A stretch of 62,469 nucleotides of DNA, taken from positions 1 through 62,469 of the forward strand of contig CAZOLJ010000020.1 of the NCBI GenBank assembly GCA_964580575.1, written 5' to 3'. Both the position numbers and the translations under genes were made by a program. Position 1 is the first letter of the stretch. Each line of letters begins with the position of its first letter. The stretch is from CAVPDE01 sp964580575 (lineage in GTDB: Bacteria; Desulfobacterota; DSM-4660; Desulfatiglandales; HGW-15). Below are positions 40,561-47,974 of this stretch, piece after piece. The notes beneath the pieces are model-generated. The model had not been told where the DNA came from and made no database searches. It saw nothing but the letters and a program-made list of their open reading frames with translations.

Positions 40561-42549
40561 ATGGGGTTCTTTAACGAGTGGGGCAAATTCATGATGGCGG
40601 GCGCCAGAGCCCACGCCACGTGGGAACTGGAGGTCTCCCGGGTCATTCTTGGGGACAAAAGACGAATGCTGTTGCTGGGGTTGCTCACCCTGCCTGCGAT
40701 CCTCGGATGTATTGCTTTCGCGGACCAGGTGGGGGAAGCGATTCCCCAGTTCCTGGGTGGGAAGACGGCTTACAGCCCGGCCTTTTATTCCACAGGCATT
40801 TTCGTGGCATCGATCCTCATCGGGGTGGTTGCCGGCCTGATCACCGGCTGCATCGGAGCAGGGGGAGGATTCGTCATTGCTCCGGCCATGATGAGCGCGG
40901 GCATCAAGGGGATCCTTGCGGTGGGGACCGATCTTTTTCACATCTTTGCCAAGGCCATCATGGGCAGCGTGATCCACAGGAAACTCGGCAATGTCTCCAT
41001 CCCTCTGGCCGCGGTGTTCCTGATCGGCGCCATGATCGGGGCAACGGTGGGAGGCCTCATCAACCGCGTCCTCTATGAGATCAACCCGGTTCTGAGCGAC
41101 GCCTTTATCACGGTCATTTACGCGGTGATGCTCGGGTTCCTCGGTTTCTACGCCCTCATCGACTTTCTGAAAGCGAGCAATCTCAAAAAGAAGAAGGACT
41201 TCCATGGCGCAGGTCAGGGAGCCCACGGCGGAAAGGATGAGGGCGCCGAGATGGGGAGCCTGCCCCAGAAGATCCAGGGCGTGAAGGTTCCGCCCATGAT
41301 CAAGTTCGATCACGACTTCACCCCGGGCGGTCGAAGCATTTCATGGATTTTCCTCGTGCTGAGCGGCGCCCTTGTGGGGCTTGCGGCAGGCATCATGGGA
41401 GTGGGCGGCGGGTTTCTCACCTTTCCCATCTTTGTGTACGTCCTGGGGGTGTCCTCCATGACCACGGTGGGCACGGACGTGTTCCAGATCATTTTCACGG
41501 CCGGCTTTGCGGCCGTGACCCAGTACGCCATTTACGGCTTCATTTTCTACACTCTGGCCATGGGTATGCTCCTGGGGTCCTTGTTCGGCATCCAGATCGG
41601 AGCCATGGTGACCAAGGTCGTCACAGGGATCACGATCCGCGGCTTTTACGCCATGGCCGTCCTCGCGGGCTTTGTGAATCGTATTTTTGCTCTGCCGTCC
41701 AAGTTAGGGGCGATGGAAGTGCTCCCCATCTCCAAGGAGACAGGAGCGCTCCTCGAAAACATCGGCATTGTGGCCTTTTTTCTGGCCGTGGGCGTCTTCG
41801 GAATCTGGGTGATCGGCACCTTCCTCAAGAACATTCGAGTGCTCAAGAGAGGAAGTTTAGGGCTGATCGAAAATGTGAAGCAGTTCTATGCAGGCCTGGG
41901 GCTGATGATCGGTTTTGTCGTTGTCCTGATTCTTTTCTTTATGCCCTTCTACGGCGGCAAGAATGCTCTGGATTACCTCGACAACCTCTACAACACGATC
42001 TCAAAAGGATCCGCCTACTACATCCCCAAGGCTGGCGAAGAGGCGCGAAAATTCAAAGGAACCTCAGTGAGCGTCAACCTGAAAATGGCGGAGGTCAAAC
42101 AGGCGGAGCAGACCGCTGGTCTTTTCAGAGCAAGCGGTGCCGAAGTCACGGTCTCAGGTGCAGAACTCAAGGTGACCGGCGATTTTGAGAGAATTCTCCA
42201 TAATGCTTTGGCGGACTCCGACGCCATGTACAAGAATGACGGCCGAAAGGTGTCCGACAAGTACGGGTATGATGAAAGGCGAGTTCTTTACAACTGGTGG
42301 AAAGCGTTCGAAGAGATAGACAAGGACCTGAGCAGGCAAAAGAAGTTCAAAGAAGCCAAGGCCGTTGTCCTGATCCAGAAGAAAGCGATAGAGTGCTCTT
42401 ACAATTACTACACGATAGAGCCTCAAAACATCGGCGATCGATGGGGAACGGTTCTCTTTTCTCTTCTCTTCTACGTTGTTTACACCCTTTGGTATGGGTT
42501 CGCCATTCTGTTCCTGTTCGAGGGATGGGGACTGCGACTGGGCCATTGA
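40561..42549 (+). CDS. Large TauE/SafE-type permease with extra soluble domain
   Basis: The 662-residue product has two TauE/SafE halves, marked by GLITGCIGAGGGFVIAPAMM near residue 97 and GLAAGIMGVGGGFLTFPIF near residue 275. A charged cytoplasmic insert lies near residues 207-245. A roughly 150-residue soluble segment (about 475-625) lies before a final hydrophobic helix. Typical family members have about 250-300 residues. The family exports or imports sulfite, sulfoacetate or other anions. The extra domain may gate transport or contact the adjacent receivers. AAAGGAG precedes the ATG. Confidence 0.87.
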   Translation: MGFFNEWGKFMMAGARAHATWELEVSRVILGDKRRMLLLGLLTLPAILGCIAFADQVGEAIPQFLGGKTAYSPAFYSTGIFVASILIGVVAGLITGCIGAGGGFVIAPAMMSAGIKGILAVGTDLFHIFAKAIMGSVIHRKLGNVSIPLAAVFLIGAMIGATVGGLINRVLYEINPVLSDAFITVIYAVMLGFLGFYALIDFLKASNLKKKKDFHGAGQGAHGGKDEGAEMGSLPQKIQGVKVPPMIKFDHDFTPGGRSISWIFLVLSGALVGLAAGIMGVGGGFLTFPIFVYVLGVSSMTTVGTDVFQIIFTAGFAAVTQYAIYGFIFYTLAMGMLLGSLFGIQIGAMVTKVVTGITIRGFYAMAVLAGFVNRIFALPSKLGAMEVLPISKETGALLENIGIVAFFLAVGVFGIWVIGTFLKNIRVLKRGSLGLIENVKQFYAGLGLMIGFVVVLILFFMPFYGGKNALDYLDNLYNTISKGSAYYIPKAGEEARKFKGTSVSVNLKMAEVKQAEQTAGLFRASGAEVTVSGAELKVTGDFERILHNALADSDAMYKNDGRKVSDKYGYDERRVLYNWWKAFEEIDKDLSRQKKFKEAKAVVLIQKKAIECSYNYYTIEPQNIGDRWGTVLFSLLFYVVYTLWYGFAILFLFEGWGLRLGH

Positions 42550-42556
42550 CAGGAGG

Positions 42557-42847
42557 GTAACAGTTTAGCTCTTTGAAATGGATGGCTCAGGCCATGGGGG
42601 TCCCTCTAAAAACAGAAAACGAAGAGTGTGCGGGAAAGACCCTGCAGATAAGGGGCAGCGACGGCGGGCGGCGTGTTGTCACCGGCACCTGCCAGCTGGG
42701 TATGACGTGGCGAATTCCCCGGTAGCCCTCCGCCCGCCTCACCCATGGCCTAGAGCTTGCCATTAAGGTGTGGCGTCTTCGTTGTTCTGTTTTTAGAGGG
42801 ACTCCCATGGCCTTTTTCTATTTTATTTCAAAGAGCTAAACTGTTAC
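42557..42847. mobile_element. MITE-like element, copy 4, with perfect 8-bp target duplication
   Basis: A 291-bp element runs from GTAACAGTTTAGC to GCTAAACTGTTAC. It is flanked by an exact direct repeat ACAGGAGG (42549-42556 and 42848-42855), which fixes its ends and shows insertion by transposition. The left copy of the repeat overlaps the stop of the TauE-type gene. GTAA termini with 8-bp duplications are the pattern of IS66-family elements, so a parental IS66-like transposase is a plausible driver. Confidence 0.92.
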
Positions 42848-42873
42848 ACAGGAGGAGTTCGTGAACCGTGCAG

Positions 42874-42906
42874 AGCCGAAGGCCATTCCGCGCCTTCGGC
42901 TTTTTT
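42874..42906 (+). terminator. Rho-independent terminator
   Basis: AGCCGAAGGC (42874-42883) and GCCTTCGGCT (42892-42901) form a perfect 10-bp GC-rich stem with an 8-base loop, directly followed by a T tract to 42906. It would end the transcript of the TauE-type gene and its adjoining MITE copy. Confidence 0.87.
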
Positions 42907-42936
42907 ACGAGGTCCTCAAGGCGAGGCATAATGAAA

Positions 42937-43026
42937 TGGAGTAATGGAGTACTGGAACAATGCGGAATTGCCGTGCTGGGGGTTGGGTTTCCCAATACTC
43001 CAGTACTCCAACACTCCATTACTCCA
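42937..43026. repeat. Hairpin repeat upstream of the PEP-synthase-like gene
   Basis: TGGAGTAATGGAGT (42937-42950) pairs with ACTCCATTACTCCA (43013-43026), with additional pairing of ACTGGA and TCCAGT inside. A second copy with the same words lies at 45773-45841, so the two bracket one gene. Confidence 0.8.
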
Positions 43027-43073
43027 ATATTTGAGCGAAGTTCTCAAGCAATCGGTGCGGGTGGAAATTTGAA

Positions 43074-45767
43074 ATGAGCGTGCTTGATCGCATCACATCG
43101 CTTCTTCGCAGAGGCCCCAAACAAGAGCCACAGAGCCCGGAAGAGCTGCGCCTGGCTTTTCGGGGCCGGTACCATCTGTTCAAGCTCCTTCTCAACGCCA
43201 ATAACAAGGCGCTCGACATCATGGCCGAGATGGAAGAGGCCCTGAAGGGGACCTGGCCCTTTGGGATGTCTTTTGTTCGATCGAGGTGTACGAGCGTTTC
43301 CACGAGTGTTTTCCAGATTGTCAAGAATCTGAACGATCTTGCCCCGGGCAAATACAGCGCCCTTCTTCTCCGCTTCAAAGAGATCCAGATGAAGATCAAT
43401 CCCTATATTCGCCCACCGCAGCTTTCCCACGACGGCGTGCTGGTCAAGCCTCTCCGGGAAGTGGACATCAGCATGGCGGACCTTGTGGGAAGCAAGGTGG
43501 CCAGTCTTGCCGAGATCGGGAAGCAGGTGGATTTCAGGATACCAGGAGGATTCGCGATCACCGCGACAGCGTATGATCTTTTTATGAAGCACAGCGACCT
43601 GCAGGCGGAGATCGACCGACTCATCCAGTCGACCAACGTGGATCAACTCGATCAGCTTTTCGGCCTCAGCGCCTCGATCCAGCAACGGATCATGGCTTCT
43701 CCGGTCCCTCCGGATCTCGAAAAAGCCATCCTGGACCAGTACAGGCTGCTGGGAGAGGAGGCAGGGGAGGGCGTGCGGGTCGCCCTGCGGAGCAGCGCCC
43801 TTGGGGAGGATATGCCGGGGACCTCGTTTGCCGGACAATACCGGTCAGAACTGAATGTAAGCAGGGAGAACCTTCTCGAAGCCTACAAGAACGTGGTGGC
43901 CAGCAAGTACAGCCTCACGGCCATGACCTACCGTCTGAACCGGGGGATTCGAGATGAAGAGGTGGCCATGTGCGTGGGCTGCATGCAGATGGTGGATGCC
44001 CTCTCGGGAGGAGTGATGTATTCGAGGAATCCCCTGGATATTCGTGACGAGGCCGTGGTGATCAGTGCCCTATGGGGCCTTCCCAAGTCGGTCGTAGACG
44101 GAAGCGCTGCGACGGACCTTTTTGTTGTTTCAAGAGGCGACTCCATGGCCATCCGCGAAAAGGTCGTCCCGGTTAAGGATCAGAAATTCGTGTGCTACCC
44201 TGAAGAAGGGGTTTGCCGACTGGATGTGACCGGCGAAGAGAGCCGCTCGGCCTCGCTGACGGATGACCAGGCCAAGGAACTTGCCCGCCTCGCGGTCCGG
44301 ATCGAGGCCTATTACAAGAGGCCCCAGGATATAGAATGGGCCTTGGACCGAAACGGATCTTTCGTCATTCTGCAGTGCAGGCCCCTTGTCCAGAAGGCGG
44401 AGAAGAGGCCCTCCGACAATGACTCTCCCCTCCCTTGGCGGGAGGGGACAAAGGGGAGGGGGAAAAGAGGGGGAGGGGAAATTGAGGTTGTCGGAGAGGC
44501 GGAGAAGGAAAAAAGTCCCCATGAGGAAAAGGACGATCAAGCTAAAGCGCTCGTCCGGGGCGGCGTGACCGCGAGCACGGGGGTTGGATGCGGGCCTGTT
44601 TTCATTGCCCGCAAGGACATGGACGCCCTGCACTTCCCGGCAGGCGGTGTTCTCGTGACCGAGCAGTCCCTCCCTCGATGGGCTACCCTGCTGAGCAGGG
44701 CCGCTGCGGTGGTGACCGAGCAGGGGAGCATTGCCGGACATCTGGCCAACGTGTGCAGGGAATTGGGCGTACCGGCACTCTTCGGCGTGGATGGGGCGAT
44801 GAGGCTTCTTGAAAACGGTCGGACCGTAACTGTGGATGCGGACGGCCTGAGGATCTATGATGGCCGAGTGGAGGAACTGCTCGTCCAGACGGAGAAACCG
44901 CGCAATCTCATGGAGGGAAGCCCTGTGTTTTATGCGCTCAAAGGGGCGGCGGAGCAGATCATTCCCCTTCACCTGCTGGACCCGGATGCGCCCTCCTTCA
45001 GGGCGGAGCGGTGCAAAACGTTTCACGACGTCACGAGATTCTGTCACGAGAAGTCCGTTCAGGAGATGTTTCAGTTCGGGAAAGAGCATCAGTTCCCGGA
45101 GCGTTCCAGCAAACAGCTGCTGTGCGAAGTGCCCATGCAGTGGTGGGTTCTGAATCTGGACGACGGGTTTCGGGAGGAAGTGGAAGGGCGATACGTGAAG
45201 ATCGAGAACATCGTTTCCATTCCCATGCTCGCCCTGTGGGAAGGGATCTCGGCCAAGCCGTGGGGAGGCCCGCCGCCTGTGGACGGAAAAGGGTTGATGT
45301 CCGTCATGTTCGAGGCCACGAGAAACACGGCGCTGGTTGCGGGCGGCCGTTCAAGTTACGGCGCAAAGAACTACTTCATCATTTCGAAAAATTACTGCAG
45401 CCTCAGTTCAAGGCTCGGCTTCCATTTCTCGATCGTGGAAGGCCTCGTGAGCGAGAGGGCAAGAGAAAATTACATCAGCTTTCAGTTCAAGGGCGGGGCT
45501 GCCGACTTCGATCGAAGATACAGACGGGTGGTCTTTGTGAAGGAACTCCTGGAGGAGTACGGGTTCAGGGCAAGCGTCAGGGAGGACAACCTCCTTTCAC
45601 GCATCGAGGACAGAGACGAGGAGTTCATGAAGAGCCGGTTGAGGATTCTCGGATTCATGACCATCCACACCCGGCAGCTGGACATGGTCATGGCCAACCC
45701 TGCTTCGTATCAGCATTACCAGGAGAAGATTCATCAGGACATACGGAAATTTTTGAAAGTGGAGTGA
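43074..45767 (+). CDS. PEP synthase / pyruvate phosphate dikinase-like protein with a non-standard C-terminus
   Basis: The 897-residue product has a unique N-terminal helical region (1-130), then the PPDK/PEPS ATP-grasp domain (GSKVASLAEIGK, VALRSSALGEDMPGTSFAGQY, then QDIEWALDRNGSFVILQCRPL). A swivelling phosphohistidine domain follows with the catalytic His in GSIAGHLANVCRELGVPALFG near residue 562. The C-terminal 300 residues do not show the PEP/pyruvate barrel motifs, so the phosphate acceptor may differ from pyruvate. A Gly/Arg/Lys-rich insert near residues 450-480 derives from a GGGAGGGG repeat. Related proteins lacking the barrel, such as rifampicin phosphotransferase, phosphorylate other substrates. 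Confidence 0.82.
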   Translation: MSVLDRITSLLRRGPKQEPQSPEELRLAFRGRYHLFKLLLNANNKALDIMAEMEEALKGTWPFGMSFVRSRCTSVSTSVFQIVKNLNDLAPGKYSALLLRFKEIQMKINPYIRPPQLSHDGVLVKPLREVDISMADLVGSKVASLAEIGKQVDFRIPGGFAITATAYDLFMKHSDLQAEIDRLIQSTNVDQLDQLFGLSASIQQRIMASPVPPDLEKAILDQYRLLGEEAGEGVRVALRSSALGEDMPGTSFAGQYRSELNVSRENLLEAYKNVVASKYSLTAMTYRLNRGIRDEEVAMCVGCMQMVDALSGGVMYSRNPLDIRDEAVVISALWGLPKSVVDGSAATDLFVVSRGDSMAIREKVVPVKDQKFVCYPEEGVCRLDVTGEESRSASLTDDQAKELARLAVRIEAYYKRPQDIEWALDRNGSFVILQCRPLVQKAEKRPSDNDSPLPWREGTKGRGKRGGGEIEVVGEAEKEKSPHEEKDDQAKALVRGGVTASTGVGCGPVFIARKDMDALHFPAGGVLVTEQSLPRWATLLSRAAAVVTEQGSIAGHLANVCRELGVPALFGVDGAMRLLENGRTVTVDADGLRIYDGRVEELLVQTEKPRNLMEGSPVFYALKGAAEQIIPLHLLDPDAPSFRAERCKTFHDVTRFCHEKSVQEMFQFGKEHQFPERSSKQLLCEVPMQWWVLNLDDGFREEVEGRYVKIENIVSIPMLALWEGISAKPWGGPPPVDGKGLMSVMFEATRNTALVAGGRSSYGAKNYFIISKNYCSLSSRLGFHFSIVEGLVSERARENYISFQFKGGAADFDRRYRRVVFVKELLEEYGFRASVREDNLLSRIEDRDEEFMKSRLRILGFMTIHTRQLDMVMANPASYQHYQEKIHQDIRKFLKVE
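44423..44478. repeat. GC-rich repeat inserted in frame in the PEP-synthase-like gene
   Basis: CCCCTCCCTTGGCGGGAGGGG is followed by two further GGGGAGGGGG-type blocks. The same words (CCCCTCCCTCGGTGGGAGGGG and GGGGAGGGGG) occur between genes at 47884-47918. In this gene the repeat encodes a Gly/Arg/Lys-rich linker between the ATP-grasp and phosphohistidine domains. Confidence 0.7.
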
Positions 45768-45772
45768 GACGA

Positions 45773-45841
45773 TTGGAGTAATGGAGTAATGGTGTTCGGA
45801 AGTCCTGGCATTCTCACTACTCCAACACTCCATTACTCCAA
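45773..45841. repeat. Hairpin repeat downstream of the PEP-synthase-like gene
   Basis: TTGGAGTAATGGAGT (45773-45787) pairs with ACTCCATTACTCCAA (45827-45841) as a perfect 15-bp stem. It begins six bases after the stop codon and may serve as an mRNA end-stabilising structure or terminator. It is a second copy of the element at 42937-43026. Confidence 0.8.
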
Positions 45842-46048
45842 CACTCCGGTTCTTAAAAACGAAAACATTTCATTAAGTTAAAACGCCCGACCGTTTCCCT
45901 TCACCGCCGAATCGATTGCCGATTTGTTTAATTGACTTTTTCCTGGACTTTAATATACTTACGCCCTTATTGACCGGTACTTCCCTTTTCATCCTTTTCA
46001 CGAGTGACGCAAGTATGTAAACCCGGTTCACTGAAGCAAGGCAAAATG

Positions 46049-46064
46049 AGGCAGTGCTTTTGCC
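46049..46064 (+). promoter_or_regulatory. Sigma54 (-24/-12) promoter candidate for the DASS gene at 46138
   Basis: AGGCAGTGCTTTTGCC matches the -24/-12 consensus TGGCACGNNNNTTGCA at the key GG and GC dinucleotides with exact 10-bp spacing, plus the CA and TT neighbours. Transcription would start about 60 bases before the DASS ATG. An NtrC-type activator is encoded at 58386, making sigma54 control plausible. Confidence 0.5.
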
Positions 46065-46137
46065 TGGACTGTTTGAACCGAGAATGACTGAGGTGGGGTT
46101 TCCCCTCCCTTCATCATCAAGACCCATGGAGGAGAGT

Positions 46138-47814
46138 ATGGCTCATCACGAAGCGGCATTTGTCTCTAACCCTGGAGAAAATTTCTGGGCAAGCAGGCCC
46201 GGTTACAAACCTGCGCTCCTGTTGATCAGCTTTATCGTTTACGCGATTCTGGTGATCATTCCGCCTCCTCAGAGCATGATCGATCTCGTGAGCAAAGAAC
46301 ATCCGTCAGGATATTCTCTGAGTTCAGGAGTCAAGACGATCACCGAGGCCGTGAACCGGAAGCTCAATCCGGAGGCCTTCAAGAAAAAGGAAGCGAAGCC
46401 GGACCCAAAGCAGGTGGCATCGGAGGAAGTTCACCAGAAGCATGTCAAGCTTCTCTCGGAAAGAGACGCAGCCCAACTGGCCAAGATCACCCTGGCCACT
46501 TTTGCTCTCACCGTTTTCCTCTGGGGTACGGAGGCTCTGGCTTTGGGTGCCACGAATATCCTCGTGGCTGTCCTGATCTATCTCTTCGGGATCCTGCCCA
46601 TCGAGGAAATCTCCAAGGCCTACATGCAGGATGCGGTCTTTTTCATTTTCGGCATTCTGGCCGTGGCCGTAGGCGTTGCAAAGACCGGTTTGGACAAACG
46701 CATCGGCCTCATCCTCCTCAGCAGGATAAAGAGCGCCAAGTCCTTCGCCTTTCTCTTTTTCCCCATGATTGGGATGGCCGCGAGTTTTCTTTCCGAGCAC
46801 GCTTTGGTCGCCTTGCTCATCCCGGTGCTCATGGGTGTTTACAAGGTGACGTGCAGAATGTACGGGGTTGAAAAGGATCGAGCCCTGGCGGTTTTTCTTC
46901 TTCTGGGGCTTTGCTTTGCGGCCAACCACGGAGGTCCGGGCTCTCCTGCCGCCGGGGGAAGAAACGCCATCATGGTGGGTTATCTCACGGGATACGGAGC
47001 ACCGATCAGTTTTCTCGAATGGATGAAATACGGCTTCCTCTTCGTTCCGGTGATGGGCGTCTGTATCGGCGCGTACATGTACCTCATCTGCAAGCCGCGA
47101 TTCAAAGTCAAGGACATGAACCCGAGCGAAATCGTAAAAGCCGAAGTGGCCAGGATGCCCAAGTTCGGCGGAAAAGAAGCGATCATGGCGGTGATCCTGG
47201 TCGTTCTTGTGGCAGCGTGGATTATCCTAGGGGAAGAGTTCGGGCTTGGAGGTCCCACCCTCTATGCGGTCATGGCCATGTTCCTTGCCAAGATCCTGAC
47301 GTGGGACGATATCCAGGAGGGTGTGGCCTTTGATGTCGTAGGGCTGTATGCAGCGGCCTGCGCCATGGGAGTGGCCCTCAAGTTCACAGGAGGGGCCGTG
47401 TGGATGGCCCAGGTCTTTGTGAATGCTCTCCCCGACTTTCTGCTCGAGGGAGATAACCTTCTCATCGGAGTCAGCCTGGCGACCGGAATCATGACGAACT
47501 TCATGAGCGACGGAGCGACCGTGGCTTCTCTCGGACCGATATTCCTTCCCATGGCCGAGCTGGCCAATGTGCACATCTGGAAAATCGCTCTGGCCTGCGC
47601 CTTTTCATCCTCTTTTGCCAACTTCCTCGTTGTGGGAACCCCTAACAATGCGATAGCCTATGGGATGGGCAGGGATCCTGAGACAGGAGAAAAGCTCCTG
47701 AACGTGATGGATTTCGTCAAGTACGGCCTGCCCGTGACGATCATGGCATGGCTGATTCTCTGGTTCTGGGCGATCTTCGGCTACTGGAGATTCATGTCCT
47801 GGCCGACGTTCTAG
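46138..47814 (+). CDS. SLC13/DASS-family anion permease with soluble N-terminal insert
   Basis: The 558-residue membrane protein has a first transmembrane helix near residues 22-42, a charged segment of about 85 residues (to about 125), and then the transporter core with GVAKTGLDKRIGLILLSR, FLSEHALVALLIPVL, HGGPGSPAAGGRNAIM and, in the second half, TNFMSDGATVASLGPIFLP and GTPNNAIAYGMGRD. It is paralogous to the permease at 53535, which has an even larger insert at the same place. ATG 46138 follows GGAGGAG. A sigma54-type promoter lies upstream and a kinase gene downstream. Confidence 0.88.
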   Translation: MAHHEAAFVSNPGENFWASRPGYKPALLLISFIVYAILVIIPPPQSMIDLVSKEHPSGYSLSSGVKTITEAVNRKLNPEAFKKKEAKPDPKQVASEEVHQKHVKLLSERDAAQLAKITLATFALTVFLWGTEALALGATNILVAVLIYLFGILPIEEISKAYMQDAVFFIFGILAVAVGVAKTGLDKRIGLILLSRIKSAKSFAFLFFPMIGMAASFLSEHALVALLIPVLMGVYKVTCRMYGVEKDRALAVFLLLGLCFAANHGGPGSPAAGGRNAIMVGYLTGYGAPISFLEWMKYGFLFVPVMGVCIGAYMYLICKPRFKVKDMNPSEIVKAEVARMPKFGGKEAIMAVILVVLVAAWIILGEEFGLGGPTLYAVMAMFLAKILTWDDIQEGVAFDVVGLYAAACAMGVALKFTGGAVWMAQVFVNALPDFLLEGDNLLIGVSLATGIMTNFMSDGATVASLGPIFLPMAELANVHIWKIALACAFSSSFANFLVVGTPNNAIAYGMGRDPETGEKLLNVMDFVKYGLPVTIMAWLILWFWAIFGYWRFMSWPTF

Positions 47815-47825
47815 AGTCGCGCTTC

Positions 47826-47963
47826 ACCCCCACCCCGCCTCCCCCATCAAGGAGGAGGTGCGTAAGAACCATCGCACCAGGTTCCCCTCCCTCGGTGGGA
47901 GGGGTCAGGGGAGGGGGTAGGGTACCGGCCAAGCGCATGTTGGATCAACCCGCCTGAGGCGGG
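47826..47963. repeat. GC-rich palindromic repeats between DASS and kinase genes
   Basis: Contains CCCCTCCC-TCGGT-GGGAGGGG (47884-47904), a following GGGGAGGGGG block, and the palindrome CCCGCCTGAGGCGGG (47949-47963). The last recurs as CCCGCCTAGGCGGG at 52490-52503 and, with one change, near 60284. These are dispersed extragenic palindromes. Confidence 0.7.
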
Positions 47964-47974
47964 CAAGGGCGGTT

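Noticed and set aside
42937..43026. Possible CRISPR-like array from repeated GGAGTAATGGAGT words
   Set aside because: The words form inverted, not evenly spaced direct, repeats, and no cas genes are present.
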